Positions 28,661 through 37,595 of a DNA stretch of 54,758 bases are shown one piece after another. Under the pieces are notes generated by a model. The model searched no databases, had not been told where the DNA came from, and saw only the letters and a program-made list of their open reading frames with translations. Each line of letters starts with the position of its first letter. The stretch's first letter is position 1. Location of the stretch: NCBI GenBank assembly GCA_018266795.1, contig JAFDZV010000047.1:1-54758 (forward strand), read 5' to 3'. Source of the DNA: Bacteroidota bacterium (GTDB lineage: Bacteria > Bacteroidota > Ignavibacteria > OLB7). The position numbers and the translations under genes were made by a program.

Positions 28661-31363
28661 ATGGTACGGAGACTGCTACGACGTCCACAATCCATTGCCC
28701 TTCTGCTTGCTGCAATTGCTCTGCTCACAGCGGGCGCGCTGCATGCACAGCCGGTGGTGGTTTCATTCCCAACCGTTCCGTGCGACTCCGCTGCGTGCGA
28801 TTCCGTTGTGATTACGAACGGAACCACCGAATCGTGGCAACTGATCGCGCTCGACATGCGCGACAGCACCAGCTACAGAATCGGACCCGGAGTCTCGATT
28901 CCAACGGCGATCCCCTCCAACTCACGGCTCAACGTTCCCGTCTGTTTCGTACCGGAGCGTCGCGGCGCCATCAGCGATTCGCTTCTGATCATAGTGGCCA
29001 CCGCTCACGGCAACGATTCCATTCGCGTTCGCCTCACCGGCAGAGGAAGCGGGCCGGCGCTCGATGTTACGCCGAGTGTTCTGAACTTCCCGAAGACGAA
29101 CCCCGGCGCCAACGCCGTGCTGCCGATGGTGATCCACAACAACGGCGAGGGGCCGTATACGCTGGATGCCTCGAACCTTTCGATACCGCTCCCGTTCGTT
29201 CTGCAGACCACGCTGCCGCAGGTGATTCTCCCGGGCGACAGCCTGATCATCCAGGTGATGTTCAAGCCGGACAGCAACGGTATTTATTCCGTGGCGGTGA
29301 ACCTTCCATCCGGCTGTACATCTGTTCTGCAGCTCGGCTTCAATGGCGTTACCGATCTGATCGGTACCGGAGCGGTGATACGTCTCAGCAAGACCGGCTT
29401 CAATCCGGCCAACAACGAGCAGATCCCCTGCGACTCCGTGCGCTGCAGCACGCTCACCTTCTCGAATGTCGGCAATGCGCCGTTGATCGTGGAGAGCGTC
29501 GCGTGGGCCATCGGGTCGCTTGGCTATACGATCACGAACCCCATTCCAACGCCGTTCATCGTTGCGCCGCAGGCATCACGCGATATCGAGATCTGCATCA
29601 GCAGCAGGCAGCGCGGCATGTTGCGCGACACATTGCTCGTTACCAGCAACAGCCGCAGCTCCATCGCATTCGGCATGCTGATCGATGTCAGCGGTTCGAT
29701 GAAGGAGACGATGTACTGCGGCGCCACGCCCAGTACACGCATGGTACAGGCGATCACGCAGGCGAAAAACTTCATCAATCGCGCGCTCCTCTATCTCCCG
29801 GCCGTGGGCATTCTCGATGAGCTGGCCGTGACAACCTATACAACGTCGAACTTCGGCCGCTCCTCCATCAAGGACATCTTCCCGCTGCAGATCATTACCG
29901 ATCCCGCGCGCGCCACGGCGCTGAACGCGGTCAACGCTCTCACGCCGCAGGCGGGAACGCCCACCGGCGAGGCCGTGCGCCACATGGTGGATGTCGTAGC
30001 GAAGAGCACTCTCACCAACCGCGTGATCGTACTTCTCACGGACGGCGAAGCCGATACGGACGACCAGCTTACCTATCCGATTGCCCAGGTCGCTGCATAC
30101 GCGCAGCAGCGCGGCATCAGAGTGTTCACGATCGGCATCGGGCTGGATCCGTTGAAGGGCGGCCGGCAATACCTGCAGTCGCTTGCCAACGCAACGGGCG
30201 GGCAGGCATATGACGCCAGCGATTGCAGCTCGCTGCAGGCTGCGTTCGAGGCGATTACCGATCTGCTGAGCCGCGGCGCGAAGTCCCGCGAGCCGTTCCA
30301 GATCAAGATCCTTTCGCCGTACATCGTTCAGGTGCAGGATGTGGCGTTCGACTCCGTGTATGTGAAGGGAACCGAGTGCCACACAATCACGCTCACCAAT
30401 GCCGGCGAGGGAAACGCCGTGGTGGACAGCGTCAACTTCCGCACGATGCTCGGCGATCCGACAACGGAGTTCTCGCTTGGTTCCGGCGTCACGTTCCCGA
30501 TCACGATTCCGGAGAGCGGGCAGGTTCAGCTCACGGTCTGCTTCACACCGGACTCGATCCGGATGCGCCGCGGCAAGGTCACGTTCTACTACAACAGCTG
30601 CGGCGCCATTCCCGTGAGCGCGGGGCTCAGCGGTCCGGCATGGGCCGAAGCAAATCTTCGCATCACCGACAAGCGGATCGGCCTGCCCGGGCAGACCGTT
30701 ACGCTGCCGGTCTATTACGACAGCACGGTCTCCGCCTACAGCGTGGACACGATCACCTATCAGATGCGCTGGAACAAGACCATGCTCGATCTGCGAGGTG
30801 TGCGTCCCGGGGCTCAATCCGGCGGCGCAACGTTGACAGCCGGCCCGGTGCACTATGGTGACCGGGAGGCAACGGTGGATATCGTTGCAACGGGAAATCA
30901 CATGCCGGGTGCAGGCGAGCTGGCGCAGCTCGATTTCATGGTGCTGCGCGGAGATACGCTTGGCACCTCCGTGGAGCTGACCTCCGGAACGTTCGAGGAT
31001 GATAATCCCCGAACCATTCTGAACAATGCCGGCTTCGTTGAGTTGGACAGCACATGCTTCCGTTCCGCGAAGCCGATCAACGTAGGGGCCGCGGCCAAGA
31101 TTGCCGTTGGCGACGCAAGCCCCACTCCCGCCTCCGATCTGGTTGTGACACTTCCGGTCACCGCCGATGCCGATGCCATCATTACTCTGGAGCTGTACAG
31201 CAACGACGGAACGTTGCTGCGTCAGGCGCGCCGGTACGATCTCGTCGAGGGAACGAACAGCCTCACGATCGACCTCGATGGAATGGCCAGCGGAAGCTAC
31301 TACGCGATCGTGCGGGCGCAGGACGGCACGGCGCTCTTCCGCAAGATCCTTCTGGCCCGATGA
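28661..31363 (+). CDS. T9SS cargo with von Willebrand A domain inserted among Ig-like repeats
   Basis: 900 residues. The signal peptide is about residues 1-30 (LLLAAIALLTAGALHAQ). Residues 30-330 are choice-of-anchor D-like Ig repeats (LDVTPSVLNFPKTNPG, LSKTGFNPANNEQ). Residues about 335-545 are a vWA domain with a complete metal-ion adhesion site: DVSGS near 343-347, the GTPTGEAV threonine near 433 and LLTDGE near 460. Another Ig-like repeat follows (about 555-665), then a cohesin-like region (about 670-790: LRITDKRIGLPGQTVTLPVYY, YQMRWNKTMLDLRG, LAQLDFMVLRGDT). The last 80 residues are a sorting domain (DASPTPASDLVVTLP, LELYSNDGTLLRQ, GSYYAIVRAQDG). Likely a metal-dependent surface adhesion protein. 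Confidence 0.88.
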   Translation: MVRRLLRRPQSIALLLAAIALLTAGALHAQPVVVSFPTVPCDSAACDSVVITNGTTESWQLIALDMRDSTSYRIGPGVSIPTAIPSNSRLNVPVCFVPERRGAISDSLLIIVATAHGNDSIRVRLTGRGSGPALDVTPSVLNFPKTNPGANAVLPMVIHNNGEGPYTLDASNLSIPLPFVLQTTLPQVILPGDSLIIQVMFKPDSNGIYSVAVNLPSGCTSVLQLGFNGVTDLIGTGAVIRLSKTGFNPANNEQIPCDSVRCSTLTFSNVGNAPLIVESVAWAIGSLGYTITNPIPTPFIVAPQASRDIEICISSRQRGMLRDTLLVTSNSRSSIAFGMLIDVSGSMKETMYCGATPSTRMVQAITQAKNFINRALLYLPAVGILDELAVTTYTTSNFGRSSIKDIFPLQIITDPARATALNAVNALTPQAGTPTGEAVRHMVDVVAKSTLTNRVIVLLTDGEADTDDQLTYPIAQVAAYAQQRGIRVFTIGIGLDPLKGGRQYLQSLANATGGQAYDASDCSSLQAAFEAITDLLSRGAKSREPFQIKILSPYIVQVQDVAFDSVYVKGTECHTITLTNAGEGNAVVDSVNFRTMLGDPTTEFSLGSGVTFPITIPESGQVQLTVCFTPDSIRMRRGKVTFYYNSCGAIPVSAGLSGPAWAEANLRITDKRIGLPGQTVTLPVYYDSTVSAYSVDTITYQMRWNKTMLDLRGVRPGAQSGGATLTAGPVHYGDREATVDIVATGNHMPGAGELAQLDFMVLRGDTLGTSVELTSGTFEDDNPRTILNNAGFVELDSTCFRSAKPINVGAAAKIAVGDASPTPASDLVVTLPVTADADAIITLELYSNDGTLLRQARRYDLVEGTNSLTIDLDGMASGSYYAIVRAQDGTALFRKILLAR

Positions 31364-31470
31364 CGGGCTGCGTTGGTTCTCTCGGCATTGCGGACCGGTA
31401 CGCAATGCCGGTTCGACGGTGATGGAGTCGTGGATCCTCTCGACGAACGCGCTTGCAGCGTTCCCCCAAC

Positions 31471-32325
31471 ATGAAATCTCTCCGGTTCATGATGCATTTT
31501 CTCAGAGTACGATATAGATCACGCGGAGCGGGTGGCAGGTATCGCACGTGTGCGCTGCTGGGGCTGCTGCTCCTTGCGTTCGTTCCGCAACTGCATGCGC
31601 AGGGAGGGCATGCGAAGGATAACGTGCTGTTTCCCAAGCCGATCCCCATCCCCTTCTACATCGGGCTGGAGGCGGGTTACGGGAATTGGACGGACAAGGG
31701 CTACTTCGGCGTGGGGGATGGAACGTTTGCACCATGCGCGCTCTTCGACGACGGCTCCGGGCATGGCTACACGTTCGGCGCCAAGGCGATGTACTACTTC
31801 AACACCTGGCTCTTCCTCTCGCCGCGGGTGCGCTACGAGGGGCGTCCCGGCACGTTCAAGACCACGCTGCCGGGCGATCCGGTGCGCGATGCAAACGATT
31901 CGATCGTTACGCTCCGTGAGAACGGTGAGGTGCGAGCGAACTTCGCAACATGCGCCGCCGATCTCAACCTGGGTGTGGAGTTCTTCAAGACCGGCATCTA
32001 TGTCTTTGGCGGCGGAAGCGGCGGGTTGCTGCTGGATGGTTACTACGACTACTATCAGACCATAGCCGATGGCCAGTCGTTCACGTACGGTGATTCCAAA
32101 GGCACCAGCCATAAACTGATAAGCGGCAGGTCGTTTCCGACGTACAAGAGAACAACGTTTGCGCTGCGCGGCGGAGCAGGATTCCTGTTGAAGATCGGGC
32201 GCGTGATTGTGAATCCGGAATTCTTCTACAGCTCCCCGCTCAACTCGGTACTTGGATCCCCCGAGGAGATGAAGCAGACCGGCATTGTGGGAACGATGGG
32301 GATCATGTACAACTTTGGGGATTAG
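31471..32325 (+). CDS. Outer-membrane beta-barrel protein
   Basis: 284 residues from the ATG at 31471; other in-frame Met codons follow at residues 7 and 8. A signal peptide with a long basic N-region ends near residue 44 (LLLLAFVPQLHAQ). The rest alternates polar and aromatic residues with strand-turn patterns (FYIGLEAGYGNW, GYTFGAKAMYYFNTWLFLSPRVRYEG, FALRGGAGFLLKIGRVIVNPEFFYSS) and ends GTMGIMYNFGD with a near-terminal Phe, all typical of porin-like barrels. It ends 8 bases before the next gene and is very probably cotranscribed with it. Confidence 0.8.
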   Translation: MKSLRFMMHFLRVRYRSRGAGGRYRTCALLGLLLLAFVPQLHAQGGHAKDNVLFPKPIPIPFYIGLEAGYGNWTDKGYFGVGDGTFAPCALFDDGSGHGYTFGAKAMYYFNTWLFLSPRVRYEGRPGTFKTTLPGDPVRDANDSIVTLRENGEVRANFATCAADLNLGVEFFKTGIYVFGGGSGGLLLDGYYDYYQTIADGQSFTYGDSKGTSHKLISGRSFPTYKRTTFALRGGAGFLLKIGRVIVNPEFFYSSPLNSVLGSPEEMKQTGIVGTMGIMYNFGD

Positions 32326-32333
32326 GCCGCACG

Positions 32334-34328
32334 ATGCAACGATTGACCCTTCTTCAGTTCGCATCGCTTGCTGCGATGCTGGCCCTGGCCGCTCCCCTCT
32401 GCGCACAACCCACGAGCAGGGACACAGCCTTTCACATCATCAATCTCGACGCGCTCAATTCGCAGGGGGATGATTATGCGCCGTTCGTAACGGCGAACGA
32501 TCGCTGGTTGTACTTCACCAGCAATCGCAGCCGCTCCGCGGACGTGTATCGCTGCACGGCGGATGGCGATTCATGGAGCGCTCCGCAACTGCTGCCGAAC
32601 GATGAAATCAATTCCCCGCTGGACGAAGGCTCGCTCAGCGCCCCGGTGCCGCGGCAGAAACTTCTCTTCTCGCTCTCGGACGATGACCTCGCCAGGCTCT
32701 CGTTCACCGATGTCGCGGTTCTCACCGCGAGCGATCGCACGCATGGCCTTGGTGATGCCGACATTCAGGCTGTCGTGCTTGACTCCAATGGAAGCAGTCT
32801 GCATGATCTCCGCCCGTTGCACGAACTGAATTCGGGAGACTGGGATGCGCAGGCAACGCTTTCTCCGGACGGCACCTACATCGTCTTCGCTTCGAATCGT
32901 GAAGGCGGTGAGGGTGGAATGGACCTGTACGGTGCCACACGCAATCCGGACGGCAGCTTCTCCGCTCCGGTCAACCTTGGGCCCGAGATCAACACCAGCG
33001 GCAACGAGGTGTCGCCGTTCCTCTCCCCGGATGGGCGCACGCTCTTCTTCTCCAGCACAGGGCACAGCGGCTTCGGCGGAGCGGATATCTTCTCCAGCCG
33101 CCGAGGCGTAGACGGGCGTTGGGGGCCGGCAAAGAACCTGGGCTCGCAGATCAATACGAAGTACAACGAGGTGTTCTTCTTCTTCGGTGATCGCAGCCAT
33201 TGCTACTTCTCCAGCGACCGTCCGGGCGGCAAGGGAGGGCTGGATCTGTATATGGGCGGCCCAAACATCTTCGTTGATGCCTACTCCGTCATCCGCGTGC
33301 AGCTGCTGGATACAACCACGGGGAAGAACGTGGCGGGACGTGTTGCCGTGAAGGAGACGTCGCTTTCCCGTACCATCGGAGATGTGGACGCGCTTTCCGG
33401 CGTTGCATCGTTTCAGGTGCTGGATGGCCTGGACTACAGCGTTGCGGCCGATGCGCCCGGCTATGACCGTCCGCTGCCGGTGACGGTGCGGAACGTAGCT
33501 CTGAATTCCACAGTGGACTGCCTCATCAAATTCGGCAGCCCGCCGCCGCCGCCGCCGCTCGCGGACATTCCGCCGATCGTGCCCCCTCCTCCGCCACCGC
33601 CTCCGGAACCGCCGCTTCCACCGGCGCCGGTGATCTTCACGTTCGATGTTGCCGGAAAGGTTGTTCCGTTCTTCGTGAGCGGCTACTACCGTCTCAACAC
33701 TCGTATCTCGCTTGCGGAGCTGCGCAGGCGGCAGAACAGCGACCTTCGCGATCAGACGTACATCACCGATGTGAACCGCGATCGCGAGGCGTTTGTGGAG
33801 AACGACAACTTCGCCGCGCAGGTGGAACATCTGCTGGATGATTTCGTGCAGCGGTGTCAGAAGACCTACTTCCCCGGCTTCGTGGATTATCTGAAGGCGA
33901 AGAGCCCGAACGATCCGAAGGAGTACATCCAGCTTACGGTGTACGGGTTTGCCGATCCGCGTCCGATTATCGGCGCATACACCGAACAGCCGGTGGACTT
34001 CCTGGATTCGGCGGGCAATTCGGTGACGGTGAAGAGCTGGGAGAAGCTGGACAACTTCAAGCTTGCCGGCCTGCGCGCGCATTACAGCGTGGAGTACTTC
34101 GACAACCTGTTCCGCAAGGGACGTGCCCGGAAGGTGTACACACAGCTCCTGCAGCAGAACCTTGTACGGTGGCGCGCCGTGAGCGGCAGTGTCGACGATC
34201 TGAACGCATTGACATCCGGCGAGGACCTCGGCACCAAACGCCGCATCGTTGTGGAGATGCGGTTGATAAAGGAAGGTGAGGATGCGGATGGCGGGAAGAA
34301 GATCGGGCGCGGCGTGGGGACACCGTAG
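32334..34328 (+). CDS. PD40 propeller protein with polyproline hinge and OmpA-like C-terminus
   Basis: 664 residues. The signal peptide is residues 1-24 (ending LCAQ). Residues 40-320 are PD40/WD40-like propeller repeats (YAPFVTANDRWLYFTSNR, ATLSPDGTYIVFASNREGG, VSPFLSPDGRTLFFSSTG, YFSSDRPGGKGGLDLYMG). Residues about 325-395 resemble a carboxypeptidase-regulatory-like domain. A Pro/Ala hinge runs about 402-432. The C-terminal half ends in LRAHYSVEYFDNLFRKG and GTKRRIVVEMRLI, a divergent form of the OmpA peptidoglycan-binding ending. The domain order matches PorE-like proteins and other envelope anchors of T9SS bacteria. With the upstream barrel it probably links outer membrane and cell wall; a direct T9SS role is inference. 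Confidence 0.82.
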   Translation: MQRLTLLQFASLAAMLALAAPLCAQPTSRDTAFHIINLDALNSQGDDYAPFVTANDRWLYFTSNRSRSADVYRCTADGDSWSAPQLLPNDEINSPLDEGSLSAPVPRQKLLFSLSDDDLARLSFTDVAVLTASDRTHGLGDADIQAVVLDSNGSSLHDLRPLHELNSGDWDAQATLSPDGTYIVFASNREGGEGGMDLYGATRNPDGSFSAPVNLGPEINTSGNEVSPFLSPDGRTLFFSSTGHSGFGGADIFSSRRGVDGRWGPAKNLGSQINTKYNEVFFFFGDRSHCYFSSDRPGGKGGLDLYMGGPNIFVDAYSVIRVQLLDTTTGKNVAGRVAVKETSLSRTIGDVDALSGVASFQVLDGLDYSVAADAPGYDRPLPVTVRNVALNSTVDCLIKFGSPPPPPPLADIPPIVPPPPPPPPEPPLPPAPVIFTFDVAGKVVPFFVSGYYRLNTRISLAELRRRQNSDLRDQTYITDVNRDREAFVENDNFAAQVEHLLDDFVQRCQKTYFPGFVDYLKAKSPNDPKEYIQLTVYGFADPRPIIGAYTEQPVDFLDSAGNSVTVKSWEKLDNFKLAGLRAHYSVEYFDNLFRKGRARKVYTQLLQQNLVRWRAVSGSVDDLNALTSGEDLGTKRRIVVEMRLIKEGEDADGGKKIGRGVGTP

Positions 34329-34674
34329 GAACGGCAGGCAGCGAATGTCACTCTTCGGCACGGAGCCGGCTGGTCTGTGCTCGGCGCCGATGTTATCGCC
34401 GCGGCTGCCGGAGTTCGGCGTGGCGATATCCGCTGTGGGAGATGGTTGATCGAATCGTGTTGCGACGATCCATTGATGTCCGAAGGGTGGGCGGCCGAAC
34501 TACCGTTCCGCATCCTTCGCTCCGGAATCTCGGGATGTAGTATCTGCAGGGAGCACGGCCACATCTTTTATTCAGGCTGTGCGTTCGAATCGGCAATGCA
34601 ATGTGCCGGTGTCTGGCCGTCTCGGATGTGCCGTGCCGGGCGCTTTTCTTGATTAATAGATCGTGAGTGCTGCA
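34329..34674. other. Intergenic spacer upstream of the channel gene
   Basis: 346 bases without a supported gene or strong structure. It should contain the promoter for the following gene; no clear promoter match is seen. Confidence 0.4.
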
Positions 34675-35757
34675 ATGAATGTCAAGTCCGCCTTCGGTGT
34701 GATTGTGTTCCTCCTGTTGCCTGTCACCAGCCACCTCTGCGCACAATCCGGCGACAATCATCAACGGAAGCTTCTGATTGGAACGAAGGTGGCCCCGCCC
34801 TTTGCGATGAAGGATAGCAGCGGCGTGTGGCGCGGACTGAGCATCGAGCTGTGGCAGCGGATCGCTGCCGATATGAAGATGGAGTACGAATTCAGAGAGT
34901 ATGACCTTCAGGGGCTTCTCCGTGCAGTCAGGGACAGCACCGTCGATGCCGGCGTTGCAGCATTGAGCATCACCGCCGAGCGCGAGGCGCTCATGGACTT
35001 TACGCATCCGTATTACAACAGCGGCCTCGGCATCGCCGTGGTGCCGACGCGCAAGGCCGAATGGCTGGGCGTTCTGGAACAACTCCTCTCCCTCAAGCTT
35101 CTTCTGATCATTGCGTTGCTTGCCATCGGCACCGTCGTTGTCGGAGCCCTGATGTGGCTGGTGGAGCGCGGACGCAATCCCAGCCAGTTCGGCGGCACGG
35201 GACTGCGCGGACTTGGTTCCGGTATGTGGTGGTCCGCCGTGACCATGACAACGGTCGGCTACGGCGACAAGGCGCCCGTGACGCTGATCGGCCGTCTGCT
35301 GGCCCTCTGCTGGATGATAGCAGCGATCATCATCATATCGGTGTTCACGGCTACGATCACGGCCAAGCTGACGGTAAGCCAGCTCGAGTCGTCGATACGC
35401 GGGCCGGAAGATCTGGCGAACGTGAATGTCGGGACGGTGATCGGCTCCACCAGCGAACGATACCTCCAGGCGCATCATGTTCGCTATCGCACATTCAAGA
35501 CACCTGTGGAAGGGCTGTCGTCGGTTGCGTCCGGTACGATCGACGCGATGGTCTACGATGCGCCCATGCTGCAATACCTCTGCAGCCATCAGATGAGGGA
35601 TGCCGTGCACGTGCTTCCCAACGTGTTCGAGCGCCAGTACTACGGCATCGCGCTCCCGGCACGGAGCCCCTTGCGTAAGGAGATCAACAAGGCGCTGCTG
35701 AACGAAACGCATCAGACGGTGTGGGGCGATCTTCTGTTCGAGTATCTGGGTGAGTGA
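34675..35757 (+). CDS. GluR0-like ligand-gated potassium channel (substrate-binding domain split by a pore)
   Basis: 360 residues from the ATG at 34675; a GTG at 34663 is an alternative. The signal peptide is about residues 1-24 (ending LCAQ). Lobe S1 (32-135) is a bacterial extracellular solute-binding fold with ALSITAERE, where R103 matches the ligand alpha-carboxyl-binding arginine. M1 spans about 140-163, the pore loop contains TMTTVGYGD at 191-198 (the potassium selectivity signature), and M2 spans about 204-232 and ends SVFTATITAKLTVSQLES. Lobe S2 (240-345) contains MVYDAP, with D295 matching the amino-group-binding acid. This is the order in cyanobacterial GluR0 and eukaryotic ionotropic glutamate receptors. 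Predicted inner-membrane channel with a periplasmic ligand site; the ligand is not known. Confidence 0.9.
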   Translation: MNVKSAFGVIVFLLLPVTSHLCAQSGDNHQRKLLIGTKVAPPFAMKDSSGVWRGLSIELWQRIAADMKMEYEFREYDLQGLLRAVRDSTVDAGVAALSITAEREALMDFTHPYYNSGLGIAVVPTRKAEWLGVLEQLLSLKLLLIIALLAIGTVVVGALMWLVERGRNPSQFGGTGLRGLGSGMWWSAVTMTTVGYGDKAPVTLIGRLLALCWMIAAIIIISVFTATITAKLTVSQLESSIRGPEDLANVNVGTVIGSTSERYLQAHHVRYRTFKTPVEGLSSVASGTIDAMVYDAPMLQYLCSHQMRDAVHVLPNVFERQYYGIALPARSPLRKEINKALLNETHQTVWGDLLFEYLGE

Positions 35758-35812
35758 TGGTTGCGCGGGTCGGGAGTCCGGTTTCGTGTTCGGCGGCCGG
35801 CGGAGCTGCAGG

Positions 35813-37117
35813 CTACATTCTCCGCACAACCTCCTCGAGTGCGTGCGTGCCGAACTCCAGGGCCTCCACGGGAATGCGCTCATCCGCCGCATGAATCGTG
35901 CGGGAGAAGTTGAACCCGGCGGGAAGGGTCATCGGCAGAAAGCCGTGGCACTGAATGCCGAGCCGTGAGAAGAAGCGGGCATCGGTGCTGGCGCCGAGCA
36001 GATAGGGAATTGGTTTGCCGCCGGGATCGGCCTTGCGCACGATATCCGCGAGCGTTGGGAAGAGGCCCATATCCAGCGTTGCGGGCGAGGGCTCGTCAGC
36101 AAGCATTTCCACCTCGAAGTCCACCCCGAGAAGCGCGCGGAGTTCGGCGATCATGTCCGCAGATGTCATGCCGGGAAGAAGGCGCCCGTCGATGTCGAGA
36201 GTCGCGTGCGCCGGGATCACGTTGATGCGCTCCCCGGCGCTGATACCGGTGGCGTTGGCAGTGTTGTGCAGGAGGGGATCGAACACTTCTCCGCGTTCCC
36301 CCAGCACATTCAACATGCGATCGGTTAGCGAGGGCGAGAGAAGCGCTCGCATTACCATGCGGGTAGCAGGCGGCACCGCCCTGGCGATCGCGTTCAACAT
36401 CAGCTGTGCCGCTTCGGTTACGTGCACCGGAAGGCGTTTCTCATCAAGCGTGCGCAGAATTCTTGCAACGTCCGCCGTCACGCCGCCGCGCGCAGAAAGC
36501 GCTCCATGGCCTGCATGGCCGTGCAGGTGGAGCCGCATCTGGCAGATCCCCTTCTCCGCAACCTGCACCGGATAGAATCGCCGGCCCGCAATCTCGAACG
36601 TGAAGCCGCCAAACTCGCCTACCGCATAGCGAATGCCGTTGAAGAGCGACGGATGTTCATGAACGAGATAGCGCGCACCATACGTGCTACCGGCCTCCTC
36701 GTCGCTCAGAACGGCAAGCATCAGATCGCCTCGCGGGACGCCCGCTGCGTGCGTGCGAAGAAATGCCGCCAGCATCATCGCAACGCCCCCCTTCATATCC
36801 AACGCTCCGCGGCCCCAGATGAACCCGTCCGCAATGCATGCCGCGAAGGGTGGATACGTCCACTCCTGTCCCTGAGTGGTGACAACGTCAACGTGTCCCT
36901 GCATCAGCAGGCCGGGCGCCCTGCCCTCTCCGGCGAGACGCGCAATCAGATTGGGTCTGCTCGTATCGCGCGCCACGATCCTCGTCTCGATGCCCGCATC
37001 ATGCAGCAGCGTCGCGATGAAGTGGATGCACTCCGCCTCGTTGCCCGGGGGATTGGTGGTGTCGAAACGGATAAGCCGTTGAAGAAGTTCTGCAGGGGAC
37101 ATGGCATGTCGATGCAT
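35813..37117 (-). CDS. M20-family metallohydrolase
   Basis: 434 residues. The M20 metal site is visible: GHVDVV (H75, D77), RGALDMKGG (D107), SDEEAGS (E140 catalytic and E141 ligand), E168 in GEFGG and a late histidine in RTIHAADE. The dimerisation domain lies in the middle, with HGHAGHGALS. Such enzymes act as dipeptidases, aminoacylases or N-acyl amino acid deacylases; the exact substrate is not readable. The start at 37117 has no clear ribosome binding site; 37102 (MSPAELL) is possible. It begins 15 bases after the gene at 37133 and is the last gene of a minus-strand run. No signal peptide, so probably cytoplasmic. Confidence 0.88.
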   Translation of the reverse strand: MHRHAMSPAELLQRLIRFDTTNPPGNEAECIHFIATLLHDAGIETRIVARDTSRPNLIARLAGEGRAPGLLMQGHVDVVTTQGQEWTYPPFAACIADGFIWGRGALDMKGGVAMMLAAFLRTHAAGVPRGDLMLAVLSDEEAGSTYGARYLVHEHPSLFNGIRYAVGEFGGFTFEIAGRRFYPVQVAEKGICQMRLHLHGHAGHGALSARGGVTADVARILRTLDEKRLPVHVTEAAQLMLNAIARAVPPATRMVMRALLSPSLTDRMLNVLGERGEVFDPLLHNTANATGISAGERINVIPAHATLDIDGRLLPGMTSADMIAELRALLGVDFEVEMLADEPSPATLDMGLFPTLADIVRKADPGGKPIPYLLGASTDARFFSRLGIQCHGFLPMTLPAGFNFSRTIHAADERIPVEALEFGTHALEEVVRRM

Positions 37118-37132
37118 GAGCCGGAGCCGGCA

Positions 37133-37525
37133 TTACCTGATCGCAACTGTCAACGTATAGTTCGTCCTTGCCCCCTTGCGCCGTGCGTTGGCGCGCATCA
37201 TCAGCACGCGCACCACATAATCGCCGCTTTGGCTCAATGTCTGGTTCCATTCCGTCGTTTCGGACATGTCGTTCGCTTGGCCATTGATCGACGTGACCAC
37301 GAAGACGGCGTAGTCGTTGCTGGAGGAGACCGTAATGCTCATCTGCTGCCCGGCCTTCGCACCGATGACGTAGTCCTTGTACGCGAATCCCTTGATGCTC
37401 CCTTTTACGACGCCGGCCGTTGCTCCCCTGGTGAAGCGGATGCGTTGGGGCGTCTGCGACATTGCATCAGCCGATGCAATGAGCAGAAACGCGAGTGCGG
37501 CAGAGATGACAGTACGTGAGCGCAT
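37133..37525 (-). CDS. Small secreted protein, PliG / pre-peptidase-like fold suspected
   Basis: 130 residues. The signal peptide is about residues 1-24 (MRSRTVISAALAFLLIASADA, then MSQ). The mature part has IRFTRGATAGVVKGSIKG, DYVIGAKAGQQMSITVSSS, YAVFVV and SGDYVVRVLMMR. This order of strands is seen in inhibitor-of-g-type-lysozyme and bacterial pre-peptidase C-terminal-like domains. The match is weak and function is inferred only at fold level. It sits between the NlpE-like lipoprotein and the M20 hydrolase on the same strand. Confidence 0.65.
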   Translation of the reverse strand: MRSRTVISAALAFLLIASADAMSQTPQRIRFTRGATAGVVKGSIKGFAYKDYVIGAKAGQQMSITVSSSNDYAVFVVTSINGQANDMSETTEWNQTLSQSGDYVVRVLMMRANARRKGARTNYTLTVAIR

Positions 37526-37595
37526 GGGGCTGTCCGGAATGGGTTTTCAATTGATGAATCGTGCCGGGCCGGGGAACATGCCGTTGTACGCGGCG

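Noticed and set aside
32571-34361. 596-codon minus-strand frame opposite the PD40/OmpA-like gene
   Set aside because: It has antisense-type composition rich in Arg, His and Val, no recognisable domain, and the sense strand encodes a clear propeller.
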